A stretch of 64,000 nt of DNA from the NCBI RefSeq assembly GCF_032164335.1, contig NZ_CP134152.1, positions 1,984,001 through 2,048,000 of the forward strand, read 5' to 3'. The notes below the pieces were generated by a model that ran no database searches, was not told where the DNA came from, and saw only the letters and a list, made by a program, of their open reading frames with translations. The translations under genes and the position numbers were made by a program. The stretch comes from Winslowiella toletana. GTDB lineage: Bacteria > Pseudomonadota > Gammaproteobacteria > Enterobacterales > Enterobacteriaceae. Positions 38,870 through 49,031 of the stretch are shown piece by piece; the first letter of the stretch is position 1; every line of letters begins with the position of its first letter.

Positions 38870-39100
38870 AGAACATAATTAAGCTGCCGCCAACGTTGTT
38901 ACCAAATACCTGCTTCCAGGAACACTCCTAAAAGACTTTCCTTATTACATTCGTCCATTTGTCTGATTGTTCCGCTGCCGCAGTTTCTGCAAAATCCACC
39001 GTATGTACCACGGCGCGTCGCGCACGCCGAGTCGGCCAAAATTGCAAGGGAACGCGCAATGGCAAAACAATGCGCGGTAACAATGTCAGGAGGATTTCCT

Positions 39101-39640
39101 GTGAATAAATCAATGTTGGCGGGTATTGGAATTGGTGTTGCAGCTGCTCTGGGTGTTGCTGCGGTCGCCGGAATGAATATGTTTGACAGTGGCCCGCAAT
39201 ATGCTCAGGTGCTCTCGGCAACGCCGATTAAAGAAACCATTAAAAATCCGCGTCAGGAGTGCCGTAACGTCACCTTAACGCACCGTCGCCCGGTGCAGGA
39301 TGAAAACCGTATTGCCGGTTCAGTATTAGGTGCCGTCGCCGGTGGGGTGTTAGGCCATCAGTTTGGCGGAGGACGTGGTCGTGATGTTGCCACGGTTGCT
39401 GGCGCACTGGCCGGTGGCTACGGTGGTAATCAGGTTCAGGGCGCTATGCAGGATCGTGATACCTACACCACCACCGAGCAGCGCTGCAAAACGGTCTACG
39501 ATAAGCATGATAAAATGCTGGGTTACGATGTCACTTACAAAATCGGCGACCAGCAGGGCAAAGTCCGGATGGAAAACGATCCGGGGACCCGTATTCCGCT
39601 GGACAGTAAAGGCCAGCTGATGCTGAATAATAAGGCGTAA
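39101..39640 (+). CDS. ycfJ: YcfJ, glycine-zipper membrane protein
   Basis: 179 residues, same length as E. coli YcfJ. The N-terminal segment (about 5-25) looks like an uncleaved signal or anchor; residues ~65-105 form a glycine-zipper stretch (GSVLGAVAGGVLGHQFGGG, GALAGGYGGNQ) typical of the Rick_17kDa/Gly-zipper family of envelope proteins. Two conserved Cys flank it. GTG 39101 with CAGGAGGATT is the best start; the open frame reaches 39059 without a site. The role is unproven; E. coli relatives have been linked to envelope state and biofilm. Confidence 0.93.
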   Translation: MNKSMLAGIGIGVAAALGVAAVAGMNMFDSGPQYAQVLSATPIKETIKNPRQECRNVTLTHRRPVQDENRIAGSVLGAVAGGVLGHQFGGGRGRDVATVAGALAGGYGGNQVQGAMQDRDTYTTTEQRCKTVYDKHDKMLGYDVTYKIGDQQGKVRMENDPGTRIPLDSKGQLMLNNKA

Positions 39641-39672
39641 ACTGGCGCGCATTAACGCTGGTTTATTCTGAT

Positions 39673-39710
39673 AAAAAATCCGTAAACTTTCTGGTTTGCG
39701 GATTTTTTTT
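39673..39710 (+). terminator. Rho-independent terminator after ycfJ
   Basis: AAAATCCGTAAAC / GTTTGCGGATTTT stem with a 6-base loop and eight T, also usable by the convergent ymjA-like gene. Confidence 0.85.
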
Positions 39711-39728
39711 GTGATGTGTCAACCGCAG

Positions 39729-39974
39729 CTACTCATTACCCCATTGATTAAGGAACGTGGCGATATCATCGATACGCCGTTCATTGATACCGGCTTCACT
39801 GGCCATCTCTTTCTGCGCATCCTCGCTGATTTCTTCATTATTCATTAAGCGAGTGATGAGCAGCTGGAAATAGTGTGCCAGCGGGTCACGTTCTGACTCG
39901 CTTACCGGTTCAGCGGATTCCGTCGTATACTCATCCACGATGTCATAATATTTAATCGGTACTTCATTGCTCAT
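39729..39974 (-). CDS. ymjA: YmjA-like small protein (DUF2543)
   Basis: 81 residues, acidic and probably all-helical: [39 protein letters not shown] and [11 protein letters not shown] closely follow E. coli YmjA. There is no signal or membrane segment. In E. coli ymjA lies elsewhere on the chromosome, so the position differs. The function is unknown. Confidence 0.85.
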   Translation of the reverse strand: MSNEVPIKYYDIVDEYTTESAEPVSESERDPLAHYFQLLITRLMNNEEISEDAQKEMASEAGINERRIDDIATFLNQWGNE

Positions 39975-40089
39975 AATAGCCTCTACGGGTCAATGTCTGT
40001 ATCAGTTGCTGCATGCGCCATCTGGTCTGAATAGTAAATTCTTACTTCGTTTTTTCAGCGAAGCAACCGGAAAAACGAAAAATAATGCT

Positions 40090-40566
40090 TTAGACCTTAA
40101 GCATTTTCACCGTGTCATCCACGTCTATCTCATCTTCCGAGAAAATTAACGTCGTTCCCTGGAAGGTGGTGATCGCCAGTTTTTTCAGCGAGCGCATTTC
40201 ACCGGGCTTGGCGGATGATTTCGGCCTGATGCTGTTCATCAGTAGACCCACAGACAGCACTGCATTTTCTTTATCGATGCCGGTATCGGCAGGCACTTCT
40301 TCGCTGTAAACCAGATAAGACTTAATCGATGTGAGCTTAATGCGCTCGCCGGCGATATAGATGTATTTGCTTTCTGGTGCAACTTTTACAGCATAAGCTG
40401 ACAAGCCCTTGTTATTGGTGGTGGGTTCGAACGTCACCGCCGCATCTTTTTTAATCAACTCCGGGTTAGCGACCTTAATCACATGAAAATAACGGTTATC
40501 ACCGTTTTCATCTTTGATAAATCCAAAACCTTTATCTTGAAACCAGGTTGTGATCGTTCCGTTCAT
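40090..40566 (-). CDS. Cold-shock-domain protein with an uncharacterised C-terminal extension
   Basis: 158 residues. The first ~65 form a cold-shock domain: GTITTWFQDKGFGFIKDENG contains the RNP1-type KGFGFI, and RYFHVI stands where RNP2 is usually VFVHF. About 90 further residues, absent from CspA-type proteins, contain AGERIKLTSIKSYLV and ITTFQGTTLIFSEDEID and look like beta strands. Nucleic-acid binding is likely; the tail is unrecognised. Upstream, 40567-40842 holds no other gene. Confidence 0.82.
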   Translation of the reverse strand: MNGTITTWFQDKGFGFIKDENGDNRYFHVIKVANPELIKKDAAVTFEPTTNNKGLSAYAVKVAPESKYIYIAGERIKLTSIKSYLVYSEEVPADTGIDKENAVLSVGLLMNSIRPKSSAKPGEMRSLKKLAITTFQGTTLIFSEDEIDVDDTVKMLKV

Positions 40567-40842
40567 CGCTATTACCGCCTGTTTAATCGTTTATCTACTC
40601 AGTTTTTGCTGCGCGCAGTGTAAAACACAATGCCTGCATAGACCACGTCTTTGCTCTCAGTCCGGACGATAAATTTCAGTCAGGCGAGGGTGCTGCGGGC
40701 AGGTTGAGGTGTCAGCTTTAGCCAGATGATCCCCGACATCCTCTGATAACGATCGCGTGAGGCAAAACCCCGTTGGATTAGCGGCCATGCCATTGGAAAG
40801 AAAATTCAGAAATGCTTTGGTTAACCGTTTTATCCGCCGATA
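40567..40842. other. Gene-free stretch between the cold-shock-domain gene and mfd
   Basis: Stretch of about 275 bp. It must contain the promoter of the minus-strand cold-shock-domain gene, but I see no convincing promoter, repeat or RNA gene in it. A long cold-shock-type leader is possible. Confidence 0.5.
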
Positions 40843-40872
40843 AAAAATGCCTGACTCTTCAGCCAGGCATTG
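40843..40872 (-). terminator. Rho-independent terminator of mfd
   Basis: On the minus strand AATGCCTG / CAGGCATT closes a 10-base loop (GCTGAAGAGT, which can pair a little further) and is followed by TTTTAT, 28 bases after the mfd stop. Confidence 0.85.
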
Positions 40873-40899
40873 AATTTAAGTCCGGTTAGCATCGGCCAG

Positions 40900-43800
40900 T
40901 CAAGCCGCATTCTCCAGCAGCTGCGTCATAAAATCGCGCATCCACTTCATGCGTAATTTTCGCTCGCTGAGATCGCGAATAAACTTCAGTCGCGTTGGGC
41001 CATCCAGACGCCAGTGCTGCGGCTCTTTTTGTAGCAGACCAATCAGCCAGCCGGGATCAACTTTGTTCTTCTCAGCGAATTCAATAAAGCCACCTTTTTC
41101 ATTGCCTTCAATGCGGCGCACGCCGAGCTTCTGCGCGGTTAAGCGTAACGCCGCGATATCCAGCAGATTACGCGCCGCATCCGGCAGCAGGCCGAAACGG
41201 TCGATCAGTTCGACTTTCAGATCCTCCAGCTCGCTGTCGGTCTGGGCGCTGGCAATACGTTTATAAAAGGACAGGCGGGTGCTGACGTCCGGAATAAAAT
41301 CGTCCGGCAGCAGCGATGGCATACGCAGTTCGATTTCTGTCTGATTGCTGGTGAGATCCTCAAGCGACGGTTCGCGGCCCTCTTTCAGGGCATCGACCGC
41401 ATTTTCCAGCAGTTCCATATACAGTGAGAAACCGATAGTTTCCATCTGGCCGCTCTGGTCTTCACCCAGCAATTCTCCGGCACCGCGAATCTCCAGGTCG
41501 TGAGTCGCCAGCGCAAAGCCTGCGCCAAGATCCTCCAGCGAGGCAATGGCTTCCAGCCGCTTGTGGGCATCGGTGGTCATTGCTTTCGGATGCGGCGTCA
41601 GCAGCCAGGCGTAAGCCTGGTGGTGCGAACGCCCGACGCGACCGCGTAACTGGTGCAGCTGCGCCAGGCCGAAGTGGTCCGCACGCTCAATAATAATGGT
41701 ATTGGCGCTGGCGATATCAATGCCGGTTTCAATAATGGTGGTACACACCAGTACGTTAAAGCGCTGATGATGGAAGTCGTTCATGACCCGTTCCAGATCG
41801 CGTTCGCGCATCTGGCCGTGCCCAATGGCAATGCGCGCTTCCGGCACCAGCTCCGCCAGCCGCTGTGAGGCTTTCTCAATATTCTCAACGTCGTTGTACA
41901 GGTAGTAAACCTGGCCGCCACGCAGGATTTCGCGCAGAATCGCTTCACGCACCACCAGATCGTCATACTCGCGCACAAAGGTTTTCACTGCCAGACGGCG
42001 CGCCGGCGGGGTCGCAATAATCGACAGATCGCGCATGCCGCTCATCGCCATATTTAGCGTACGCGGAATGGGCGTGGCGGTCAGCGTCAGGATATCCACG
42101 TCAGCACGCATCGCTTTAATGCGCTCTTTATGACGTACACCGAAGCGGTGCTCTTCATCGACAATCAGTAATCCCAGATCGCGCCACTTAATCTCGCTTT
42201 GCAGCAACTTATGGGTGCCAATCAGAATATCAATCTTGCCTTCGCTCGCCTGTTCAAGAATCTGCGCCTGTTCTTTGGCGGTACGGAAACGCGACAGCAT
42301 CTCAATGCGCACTGGCCAGTTGGCAAAGCGATCGCGGAAGTTATCGTAATGCTGTTGCGCCAGCAGGGTGGTTGGCACCAGCACGGCTACCTGTTTATGG
42401 TTTTCAATCGCCAGGAAGGCGGCGCGCATCGCCACTTCAGTCTTACCAAAGCCGACGTCACCACACACCAGGCGATCCATCGCCAGCGGCTGACACATAT
42501 CACTGAGCACGGCATTGATTGCCTGCGCCTGATCCGGTGTGGTTTCAAACGGGAAAGTTTCGCAAAACAGTTGATACTGCTCGCGATCGTGTTTAAAGGC
42601 GAATCCGGTTTTGGCAGCTCGCTGCGCGTAGATATCCAGCAGTTCTGCCGCAACATCACGCACTTTCTCGGCGGCTTTCTGGCGCGCGCGTGACCAGGCA
42701 TCGCTACCCAATTTATGCAGCGGCGCATTTTCATCAGCGCCGCCAGCGTATCGGCTGATTAAATGCAGCGAGGAGACCGGCACATATAATTTGGCGTCAC
42801 CGGCGTAAGCCAGCATCAGATATTCCGCCTTGATGCCACCGGTCTCCAGCGTGGTCATCCCCAGATAGCGTCCGACACCGTGTTCCAGATGGACCACCGG
42901 CTGGCCCTCATGCAGTTCGGCGAGGTTGCGGATTAACACGTCCGGGTTGATGGTGCGGCGGCTGTCCTGACGGCGACGCGTGACGCGTTCGCCCAGCAGA
43001 TCGCTTTCACAGATTAAGGCTCGCTGGCGCAGGCCATCAATAAAACCGCGTTCGCTCGCACCTATCATCAGATAGTGACCCGACTGGCCAGCCTCATCGA
43101 GACGGTGAAGGGTTTTTGGCAGTACTTTAATACGCGCCAGCAGCTCAAGTAATGCTTCGCGGCGGCCTTCACTTTCAACCGAGAAGATGACCGATCCGGT
43201 AAATGTTTCAAGGAAACGGCGCAGATTATCCAGTGGCGCTTTTGCCTGCGCCTGGACCGCAAGATCCGGTAAAGGCTGATAATCCAGATTGGTATTGGCG
43301 GCTTTGGCTGGCAATATTTCACTGCTGAGCTGAACCCGTGGCCAGTTCTTTAGCTCGCTGAACAGCTGGTCAGTGCGTAACCACAGGTTTTCCGGCGCTA
43401 ACAGCGGACGCATCGGGTCGACGCGGCGATTTTCATAGCGCGCATTCACATCAAGCAGAAAACGGTCAGCGCTGCTTTCCAGATCGCCGGTATTCACGAT
43501 CAGTGTGTTGTCCGGCAGATAGCTAAACAGCGGCGGCAGGGGTTGATCAAAAAACAGCGGCTGCCAGTATTCGATACCGGAAGGCAGCGTACCTTTGCTG
43601 ACCTGCTGATAGATATGTTCGGCTTCACGTTTTACATCAAACTTCTCGCGCCACTGGCTGCGAAACAGTTCGATAGCGGCTTTATCGGTGGGAAATTCAT
43701 GCGCCGGCAGTAAATTAATCGCTTCAACTTCTTGCAGCGTGCGCTGCGAATCGACGTCAAATACCCGCAGGCTGTCGATTTCATCATCAAAGAAGTCAAT

Positions 43801-44343
43801 ACGGTAAGGCTGTTCGCTGCCCATCGGATAGAGATCGAGCAGTGCGCCACGCGTGGCGTACTCGCCGTGTTCCATAACCTGATCAACACTGCGATAGCCT
43901 GCCTGCTCCAGCTGGCTGCGCAGCGTATCACGCGATAACAGCTGTCCTTTTTGCATGACCAGCGCGTGACCATGTAAAAAGCTGTGCGGACAAACGCGCT
44001 GCATCAGCGTGTTAACCGGCAGGATCAGCACACCGCGTTGCAGTGTCGGTAACTGATACAGTGTCGAAAGGCGCGATGAGATGATTTCCTGATGCGGCGA
44101 GAAGCTGTCGAACGGCAGCGTTTCCCAGTCGGCGAGGCTAATCACCGGCTGGTCAGTAAACTGCTGGATTTCATCCTGCAGGCGCAGCGCATTCTGCATA
44201 TCAGGGGCGATTAACATTACCGGCCCGTGATGACGTTCAATAATTTCAGCACATTCAACGGCACAAGCCGCACCGGTCAGCTGCCCAAGCAGGGAGCGAT
44301 CGCCGGCTTTCTCAGGCAGGGAATAGCGAGTCTGTTCTGGCAT
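40900..44343 (-). CDS. mfd: Mfd, transcription-repair coupling factor
   Basis: 1147 residues (E. coli 1148). Mfd is an ATP-driven translocase that removes RNA polymerase stalled at DNA damage and recruits UvrA. The N-terminal UvrB-like part (about 1-350; SPHQEIISSRLSTLYQLP) is followed by the RNA-polymerase-interaction domain (VHLEHGVGRYLG) and the RecG-like motor with Walker A GDVGFGKTEVA, Walker B LLIVDEEHRFG and TATPIPRTLNMA, then the C-terminal TRCF domain that masks the UvrA site. It is transcribed alone. Confidence 0.98.
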   Translation of the reverse strand: MPEQTRYSLPEKAGDRSLLGQLTGAACAVECAEIIERHHGPVMLIAPDMQNALRLQDEIQQFTDQPVISLADWETLPFDSFSPHQEIISSRLSTLYQLPTLQRGVLILPVNTLMQRVCPHSFLHGHALVMQKGQLLSRDTLRSQLEQAGYRSVDQVMEHGEYATRGALLDLYPMGSEQPYRIDFFDDEIDSLRVFDVDSQRTLQEVEAINLLPAHEFPTDKAAIELFRSQWREKFDVKREAEHIYQQVSKGTLPSGIEYWQPLFFDQPLPPLFSYLPDNTLIVNTGDLESSADRFLLDVNARYENRRVDPMRPLLAPENLWLRTDQLFSELKNWPRVQLSSEILPAKAANTNLDYQPLPDLAVQAQAKAPLDNLRRFLETFTGSVIFSVESEGRREALLELLARIKVLPKTLHRLDEAGQSGHYLMIGASERGFIDGLRQRALICESDLLGERVTRRRQDSRRTINPDVLIRNLAELHEGQPVVHLEHGVGRYLGMTTLETGGIKAEYLMLAYAGDAKLYVPVSSLHLISRYAGGADENAPLHKLGSDAWSRARQKAAEKVRDVAAELLDIYAQRAAKTGFAFKHDREQYQLFCETFPFETTPDQAQAINAVLSDMCQPLAMDRLVCGDVGFGKTEVAMRAAFLAIENHKQVAVLVPTTLLAQQHYDNFRDRFANWPVRIEMLSRFRTAKEQAQILEQASEGKIDILIGTHKLLQSEIKWRDLGLLIVDEEHRFGVRHKERIKAMRADVDILTLTATPIPRTLNMAMSGMRDLSIIATPPARRLAVKTFVREYDDLVVREAILREILRGGQVYYLYNDVENIEKASQRLAELVPEARIAIGHGQMRERDLERVMNDFHHQRFNVLVCTTIIETGIDIASANTIIIERADHFGLAQLHQLRGRVGRSHHQAYAWLLTPHPKAMTTDAHKRLEAIASLEDLGAGFALATHDLEIRGAGELLGEDQSGQMETIGFSLYMELLENAVDALKEGREPSLEDLTSNQTEIELRMPSLLPDDFIPDVSTRLSFYKRIASAQTDSELEDLKVELIDRFGLLPDAARNLLDIAALRLTAQKLGVRRIEGNEKGGFIEFAEKNKVDPGWLIGLLQKEPQHWRLDGPTRLKFIRDLSERKLRMKWMRDFMTQLLENAA

Positions 44344-44479
44344 AGTCGGTTCGACGTTCTCTTGATTAATTCTATGGCGGTAATGATTTCACAGAACGCG
44401 CCAGGGATCACCTGATCGCGAGCGGAATTTTATTCATACGAATCATGCGCGAAGACCTGATGAAACCAGCAAGCGGTCG

Positions 44480-44689
44480 CTATTTCGTTGACTGCTGAGT
44501 GTAGTGCATTTTGGGCCGATCGATATTCGCCCAGCACAACTCGGCTTCCAGATGGTAACTGTGGTTGCCATCATCCCATCTGACGTAATAGCCGGTGGGA
44601 GAATCCCCCTGATCGAAGATGTTAACCACCATACCGTTGATATGGCCGGTTTTATGTTTGACGATACTGCCTTTGGGATACCTGAACAT
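44480..44689 (-). CDS. Small hypothetical protein (69 aa)
   Basis: 69 residues: MFRYPKGSIVKHKTGHINGM, then a YYVRWDDGNHSYHLEAELC segment. The pattern of short beta strands (KGSIVxHKTG ... YYVRWDD ... LEAEL) resembles small SH3-like proteins of the YodC/DUF2158 kind, but I cannot assign it. CCGGAG lies 8 bases before ATG 44689, which supports translation. A longer frame on the same strand (44443-44739) overlaps it but has no protein-like features. It lies alone between mfd and lolC. Confidence 0.65.
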   Translation of the reverse strand: MFRYPKGSIVKHKTGHINGMVVNIFDQGDSPTGYYVRWDDGNHSYHLEAELCWANIDRPKMHYTQQSTK

Positions 44690-44943
44690 GGTACAACTCC
44701 GGTGCCTGAATAGCGCAAGAAAACCTCTCTGACTGACACTGATTATAGTTTATCGCTTATACCCCTGAAGGGAAAAGGGGCATTAAAACCGCGATACTGT
44801 CGATTATTTCAGCATTCAGTCGCTCGCCTGCACTATCTTTACAGGGTTTCCAGCATACTCAGAGGCTTAGTGGTTCCATAAAGCGGGCTGCTCCTTTATC
44901 ATCCTTAACACTTTACATTAGCAACCGCCACAAGACGGATTAC

Positions 44944-46143
44944 ATGTATCAACCTGTTGCGTTATTTATCGGTCTGCGCTACATGCGCGGACGAGCGTCA
45001 GACCGCTTTGGTCGGTTTGTCTCATGGCTTTCCACTATCGGCATCACGCTGGGCGTGATGGCGTTGGTTACCGTTATGTCGGTGATGAACGGTTTCGAGC
45101 GCGAACTGGAAAACAATATTCTTGGCCTGATGCCGCAGGCGCTGATTACCAGCGACAAAGGGTCGGTCAATCCTCAACAATTACCGGCAGAGAGCCTGAA
45201 ACTTCAGGGAGTCAGCCGCGTTGCGCCGTTAACCACCGGTGATGTGGTGCTGCAAAGCGCGCGAAGCGTGGCGGTCGGCGTGATGCTTGGCATCCAGCCT
45301 GATGAGCAGGATCCGCTGACGCCGTATCTGGTTAATGTTAAGCAGCAGGATCTGCAGGCGGGGCAGTACAACGTCATTCTCGGTGAGCAACTGGCCGGGC
45401 AACTCGGGGTTAAACGCGGCGACTCAATTCGTCTGATGGTGCCGTCTGCCAGCCAGTTTACCCCGATGGGCCGTCTGCCAAGCCAGCGCCTGTTCAATAT
45501 TATCGGCACCTTTGCCGCCAACAGTGAAGTGGATGGTTATCAGATTCTGGTCAACCAGCAGGATGCTTCACGCCTGATGCGCTATCCGGCGGGCAATATC
45601 ACCGGCTGGCGTTTATGGCTTGATAAGCCGCTGAGTGTCGATACCCTCAGTCAGCAAAAACTGCCTGACGGCATGGTGTGGAAAGACTGGCGCGAACGCA
45701 AAGGCGAGCTTTTCCAGGCGGTGCGCATGGAGAAAAATATGATGGGCCTGCTGCTGAGCCTGATTGTGGCGGTAGCCGCATTTAACATTATTACCTCGCT
45801 GGGCCTGCTGATTATGGAGAAGCAGGGTGAAGTGGCGATCTTGCAAACCCAGGGCCTGACGCGCCGTCAGATTATGATGGTGTTTATGGTGCAGGGTGCC
45901 AGCGCCGGGATTATCGGCGCGTTGCTCGGCGCGTTGCTCGGCGTATTGCTGGCCAGCCAGCTTAATAATCTGATGCCGGTGATTGGCATGTTCCTCGATG
46001 GTGCCGCGCTGCCGGTGGCGATTTCGCCGTGGCAGGTAGTCGCCATTGCGCTGACCGCAATGGTGGTGGCGCTGCTTTCGACGCTTTATCCTTCCTGGCG
46101 CGCTGCCGCCGTACAACCCGCTGAGGCTTTACGCTATGAGTAA
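44944..46143 (+). CDS. lolC: LolC, lipoprotein-releasing ABC permease subunit
   Basis: 399 residues with four membrane segments: one N-terminal (about 25-48), a large periplasmic domain and three at the C-terminus (about 270-380). LolCDE extracts outer-membrane lipoproteins from the inner membrane and hands them to LolA; LolC binds LolA. The start [20 protein letters not shown] is the family signature. Eight bases overlap lolD. Confidence 0.97.
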   Translation: MYQPVALFIGLRYMRGRASDRFGRFVSWLSTIGITLGVMALVTVMSVMNGFERELENNILGLMPQALITSDKGSVNPQQLPAESLKLQGVSRVAPLTTGDVVLQSARSVAVGVMLGIQPDEQDPLTPYLVNVKQQDLQAGQYNVILGEQLAGQLGVKRGDSIRLMVPSASQFTPMGRLPSQRLFNIIGTFAANSEVDGYQILVNQQDASRLMRYPAGNITGWRLWLDKPLSVDTLSQQKLPDGMVWKDWRERKGELFQAVRMEKNMMGLLLSLIVAVAAFNIITSLGLLIMEKQGEVAILQTQGLTRRQIMMVFMVQGASAGIIGALLGALLGVLLASQLNNLMPVIGMFLDGAALPVAISPWQVVAIALTAMVVALLSTLYPSWRAAAVQPAEALRYE

Positions 46144-46840
46144 TTCGATCCTGTTGCAGTGTAACGATCTGTGCAAACGCTATCAGGAAGGCAGCGTCCA
46201 GACCGATGTGCTGCGCAATGTGTCATTCAGCATTGAGCCGGGTGAAATGATGGCGATTGTCGGTAGCTCGGGTTCCGGCAAAAGTACCCTGATGCACCTG
46301 CTTGGCGGTCTGGACTCACCCACTTCCGGTGAGGTGGTGTTTGATGGCAAGTCGCTGAACAGTCTCTCTTCATCGGCCAAAGCCGAACTGCGTAACCGCG
46401 AGCTCGGTTTTATCTATCAGTTTCACCATCTGCTGCCGGACTTTACCGCGCTGGAAAACGTGGCGATGCCGCTGCTGATCGGTAAAGTGAATAAAGTTGA
46501 GGCGCAGGAAAAAGCCCGGGCGATGTTAAGCGCGGTAGGCCTGGAAAAACGCGCCGCGCATCGTCCCTCTGAACTGTCGGGCGGCGAACGTCAGCGCGTG
46601 GCGATTGCCCGTGCGCTGGTAAACAATCCGCGTCTGGTGCTGGCCGATGAACCGACCGGTAATCTTGATGCACGTAACGCGGATGCCATCTTCGATCTGC
46701 TGGGTGAACTGAACGTGCGTCAGGGCACTGCTTTTCTGGTCGTGACCCACGATCTGCATCTTGCCAAACGTCTGAAGCGTCAGATGGAGATGCGTGACGG
46801 TCAGCTGAGTGGTGAACTGACGCTGGCAGGAGCGTTGTAA
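46136..46840 (+). CDS. lolD: LolD, lipoprotein-releasing ABC ATPase
   Basis: 234 residues. The cytoplasmic ATPase of LolCDE. Walker [10 protein letters not shown], the signature [15 protein letters not shown], Walker [13 protein letters not shown] and the H-loop VVTHDL are present, as is the LolD-specific [20 protein letters not shown]. It overlaps lolC by 8 bases and lolE by one. Confidence 0.98.
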   Translation: MSNSILLQCNDLCKRYQEGSVQTDVLRNVSFSIEPGEMMAIVGSSGSGKSTLMHLLGGLDSPTSGEVVFDGKSLNSLSSSAKAELRNRELGFIYQFHHLLPDFTALENVAMPLLIGKVNKVEAQEKARAMLSAVGLEKRAAHRPSELSGGERQRVAIARALVNNPRLVLADEPTGNLDARNADAIFDLLGELNVRQGTAFLVVTHDLHLAKRLKRQMEMRDGQLSGELTLAGAL

Positions 46841-48084
46841 TGGCTGCTTCGTTATCGCTGCTGCTGGGTTTACGTTTCAGCCGTGGCCGTCGGCGTGGCG
46901 GCATGGTGTCGCTGATTTCGGTAATTTCCACCGTCGGTATTGCACTGGGCGTGGCGGTATTGATCGTCGGCCTGAGCGCAATGAACGGTTTTGAACGTGA
47001 GCTGAATAACCGCATTCTGGCGGTGGTTCCGCACGGTGAAATCGAACCGGTTAATCAGCCATTTAGCGGCTGGCAGCAGATGATCCCGCGGATTGAAAAA
47101 GTGCCAGGTATTGCCGCCGCTGCACCGTATATTAATTTCACCGGTCTGATCGAAAGCGGAGCCAAGCTGCAGGCAATTCAGGTTAAGGGTGTTGATCCTC
47201 AACAGGAAATGCAGCTCAGTGCGCTGCCAAAATTTGTGCAGAATAACGCCTGGTCCAGCTTTGCCGCCGGCAAGCAGCAGGTGATTATTGGTAGTGGGGT
47301 CGCAAAATCGCTCGGCCTGAAGCAGGGCGACTGGCTGACGATTATGATTCCCAACAGTGATACCGAACATAAACTGCTGCAGCCGAAGCGGGTGCGCTTG
47401 CAGGTGAGCGGCATTTTGCAGCTTAGCGGCATGCTCGATCACAGTCTGGCAATGGTGCCACTGGCGGATGCCCAGCAGTATCTGGCGATGGGCGACAACG
47501 TCACCGGAATTGCCATCAAAGTTAACGATCCGTTTAGCGCGAATAAACTGGTGCGCGATGCCGGTGAAGTCACCCAGTCCTATGTCTATCTGCGCAGCTG
47601 GGTAGGAACATACGGCTATATGTACCGTGATATTCAGATGATCCGCGCCATTATGTATCTGGCGATGGTGCTGGTGATCGGGGTGGCCTGCTTTAATATC
47701 GTGTCGACGCTGGTCATGGCGGTGAAAGATAAAAGCAGCGATATTGCGGTGCTGCGTACGCTGGGCGCCAAAGATGGGTTGATCCGCGCCATCTTTGTCT
47801 GGTATGGCCTGATGGCGGGCCTGCTGGGCAGCGTCACTGGGGTAGTGGTCGGCGTGCTGGCCGCGCTTAATCTGACCAGCGTCATCAACGGTATTGAAAA
47901 GCTGATTGGCCATCAGTTCCTCTCCGGTGATATCTACTTTATCGACTTTTTGCCGTCAGAACTGCACTGGACCGACGTGATATCAGTGCTGGCAACGGCG
48001 ATTGTGCTGAGCCTGCTGGCCAGTTGGTATCCGGCGCGTCGCGCCAGCCGTATTGATCCGGCCCGGGTGTTAAGCGGACAATAA
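46840..48084 (+). CDS. lolE: LolE, lipoprotein-releasing ABC permease subunit
   Basis: 414 residues, homologous to LolC with the same four-segment topology and a large periplasmic domain. LolE binds the lipoprotein substrate. [20 protein letters not shown] starts it, and [20 protein letters not shown] ends the last membrane segment. It overlaps lolD by one base (TAATG). Confidence 0.97.
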   Translation: MAASLSLLLGLRFSRGRRRGGMVSLISVISTVGIALGVAVLIVGLSAMNGFERELNNRILAVVPHGEIEPVNQPFSGWQQMIPRIEKVPGIAAAAPYINFTGLIESGAKLQAIQVKGVDPQQEMQLSALPKFVQNNAWSSFAAGKQQVIIGSGVAKSLGLKQGDWLTIMIPNSDTEHKLLQPKRVRLQVSGILQLSGMLDHSLAMVPLADAQQYLAMGDNVTGIAIKVNDPFSANKLVRDAGEVTQSYVYLRSWVGTYGYMYRDIQMIRAIMYLAMVLVIGVACFNIVSTLVMAVKDKSSDIAVLRTLGAKDGLIRAIFVWYGLMAGLLGSVTGVVVGVLAALNLTSVINGIEKLIGHQFLSGDIYFIDFLPSELHWTDVISVLATAIVLSLLASWYPARRASRIDPARVLSGQ

Positions 48085-48108
48085 TACCGATACCGAAGGG
48101 GATAGCGC

Positions 48109-49017
48109 ATGTATTACGGCCTCGATATGGGCGGCAGCAAAATCGCCATTGGTGTTTACGATGCTCAACGCCAGCAGCGGTGGAGCAAACGCGTGGCGAC
48201 GCCGCGCGATGATTATCAGCAGCTGCTGGCGACGCTGGAACAATTAGTGCTGGAGGCCGACAGCGTCTGCGGTCAGCGCGGTAGCGTCGGTATCGGCGTA
48301 CCGGGTTTGCCGGTTCCGGACGATGGCACGCTGTTTACCGCTAACGTGCCGGCCGCGCGTGGTAAAACGCTTGGGGCCGATCTGTCGCAACGGCTACAGC
48401 GCGAGGTACGCATCGATAATGATGCCAACTGCTTTGCGCTCTCCGAAGCCTGGGACGATGAGTTTCAGGCCTGTCCGGTGGTGTTCGGGCTGATTCTCGG
48501 CACCGGCGTTGGCGGGGGATTGATCGTTGACGGTAAACCGGTGACCGGGCGTAACTACATTACCGGCGAGTACGGGCATATGCGTTTGCCAGTTGATGCC
48601 CTTGAGGTGCTCGGTCACGATATTCCGCTACAAATGTGCGGCTGCGGTAAACGCGGCTGTATTGAACCCTATCTCTCCGGGCCGGGTTTTTCCTGGCTCT
48701 GGCAGCATCATTATCAGCAGACTCTCAGTGCACCTGAAATTATCACCCGCTATTATCAGGGTGATACACTGGCGCAGGCCCATACCGAGCGATATTGTGA
48801 ACTGTTGGCCGTTTGCCTTGGCAATTTGCTGACGCTGCTCGATCCGCACCTGGTAGTATTGGGCGGGGGATTGTCTAATTTTGATGCGCTCTATGACGGG
48901 CTGGAACAGCGGGTAGCGAAGTACCTGTTACCGGTGGCTAAACCACCGCGTTTTGCGAAAGCCCGACATGGCGATGCAGGAGGAATGCGCGGCGCCGCAT
49001 TCCTTCATCTTAAGTAA
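48109..49017 (+). CDS. nagK: NagK, N-acetyl-D-glucosamine kinase
   Basis: 302 residues, ROK family. It phosphorylates GlcNAc released in murein recycling. [17 protein letters not shown] is the ATP-binding phosphate-1 motif, [13 protein letters not shown] phosphate-2, and [15 protein letters not shown] the ROK zinc site with the conserved Cys residues. It follows lolE by 24 bp and precedes cobB by 14 bp, as in E. coli. Confidence 0.97.
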   Translation: MYYGLDMGGSKIAIGVYDAQRQQRWSKRVATPRDDYQQLLATLEQLVLEADSVCGQRGSVGIGVPGLPVPDDGTLFTANVPAARGKTLGADLSQRLQREVRIDNDANCFALSEAWDDEFQACPVVFGLILGTGVGGGLIVDGKPVTGRNYITGEYGHMRLPVDALEVLGHDIPLQMCGCGKRGCIEPYLSGPGFSWLWQHHYQQTLSAPEIITRYYQGDTLAQAHTERYCELLAVCLGNLLTLLDPHLVVLGGGLSNFDALYDGLEQRVAKYLLPVAKPPRFAKARHGDAGGMRGAAFLHLK

Positions 49018-49031
49018 TTAAAGGAGCTTTT

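Noticed and set aside
44443-44739. A 98-residue minus-strand frame overlapping the 69-residue protein
   Set aside because: It has no protein-like pattern or binding site, whereas the 44480-44689 frame has both.
46870-47913. A 347-residue minus-strand frame opposite lolE
   Set aside because: His/Gln/Asn-rich product typical of an antisense shadow; lolE on the other strand is a clear match to its family.
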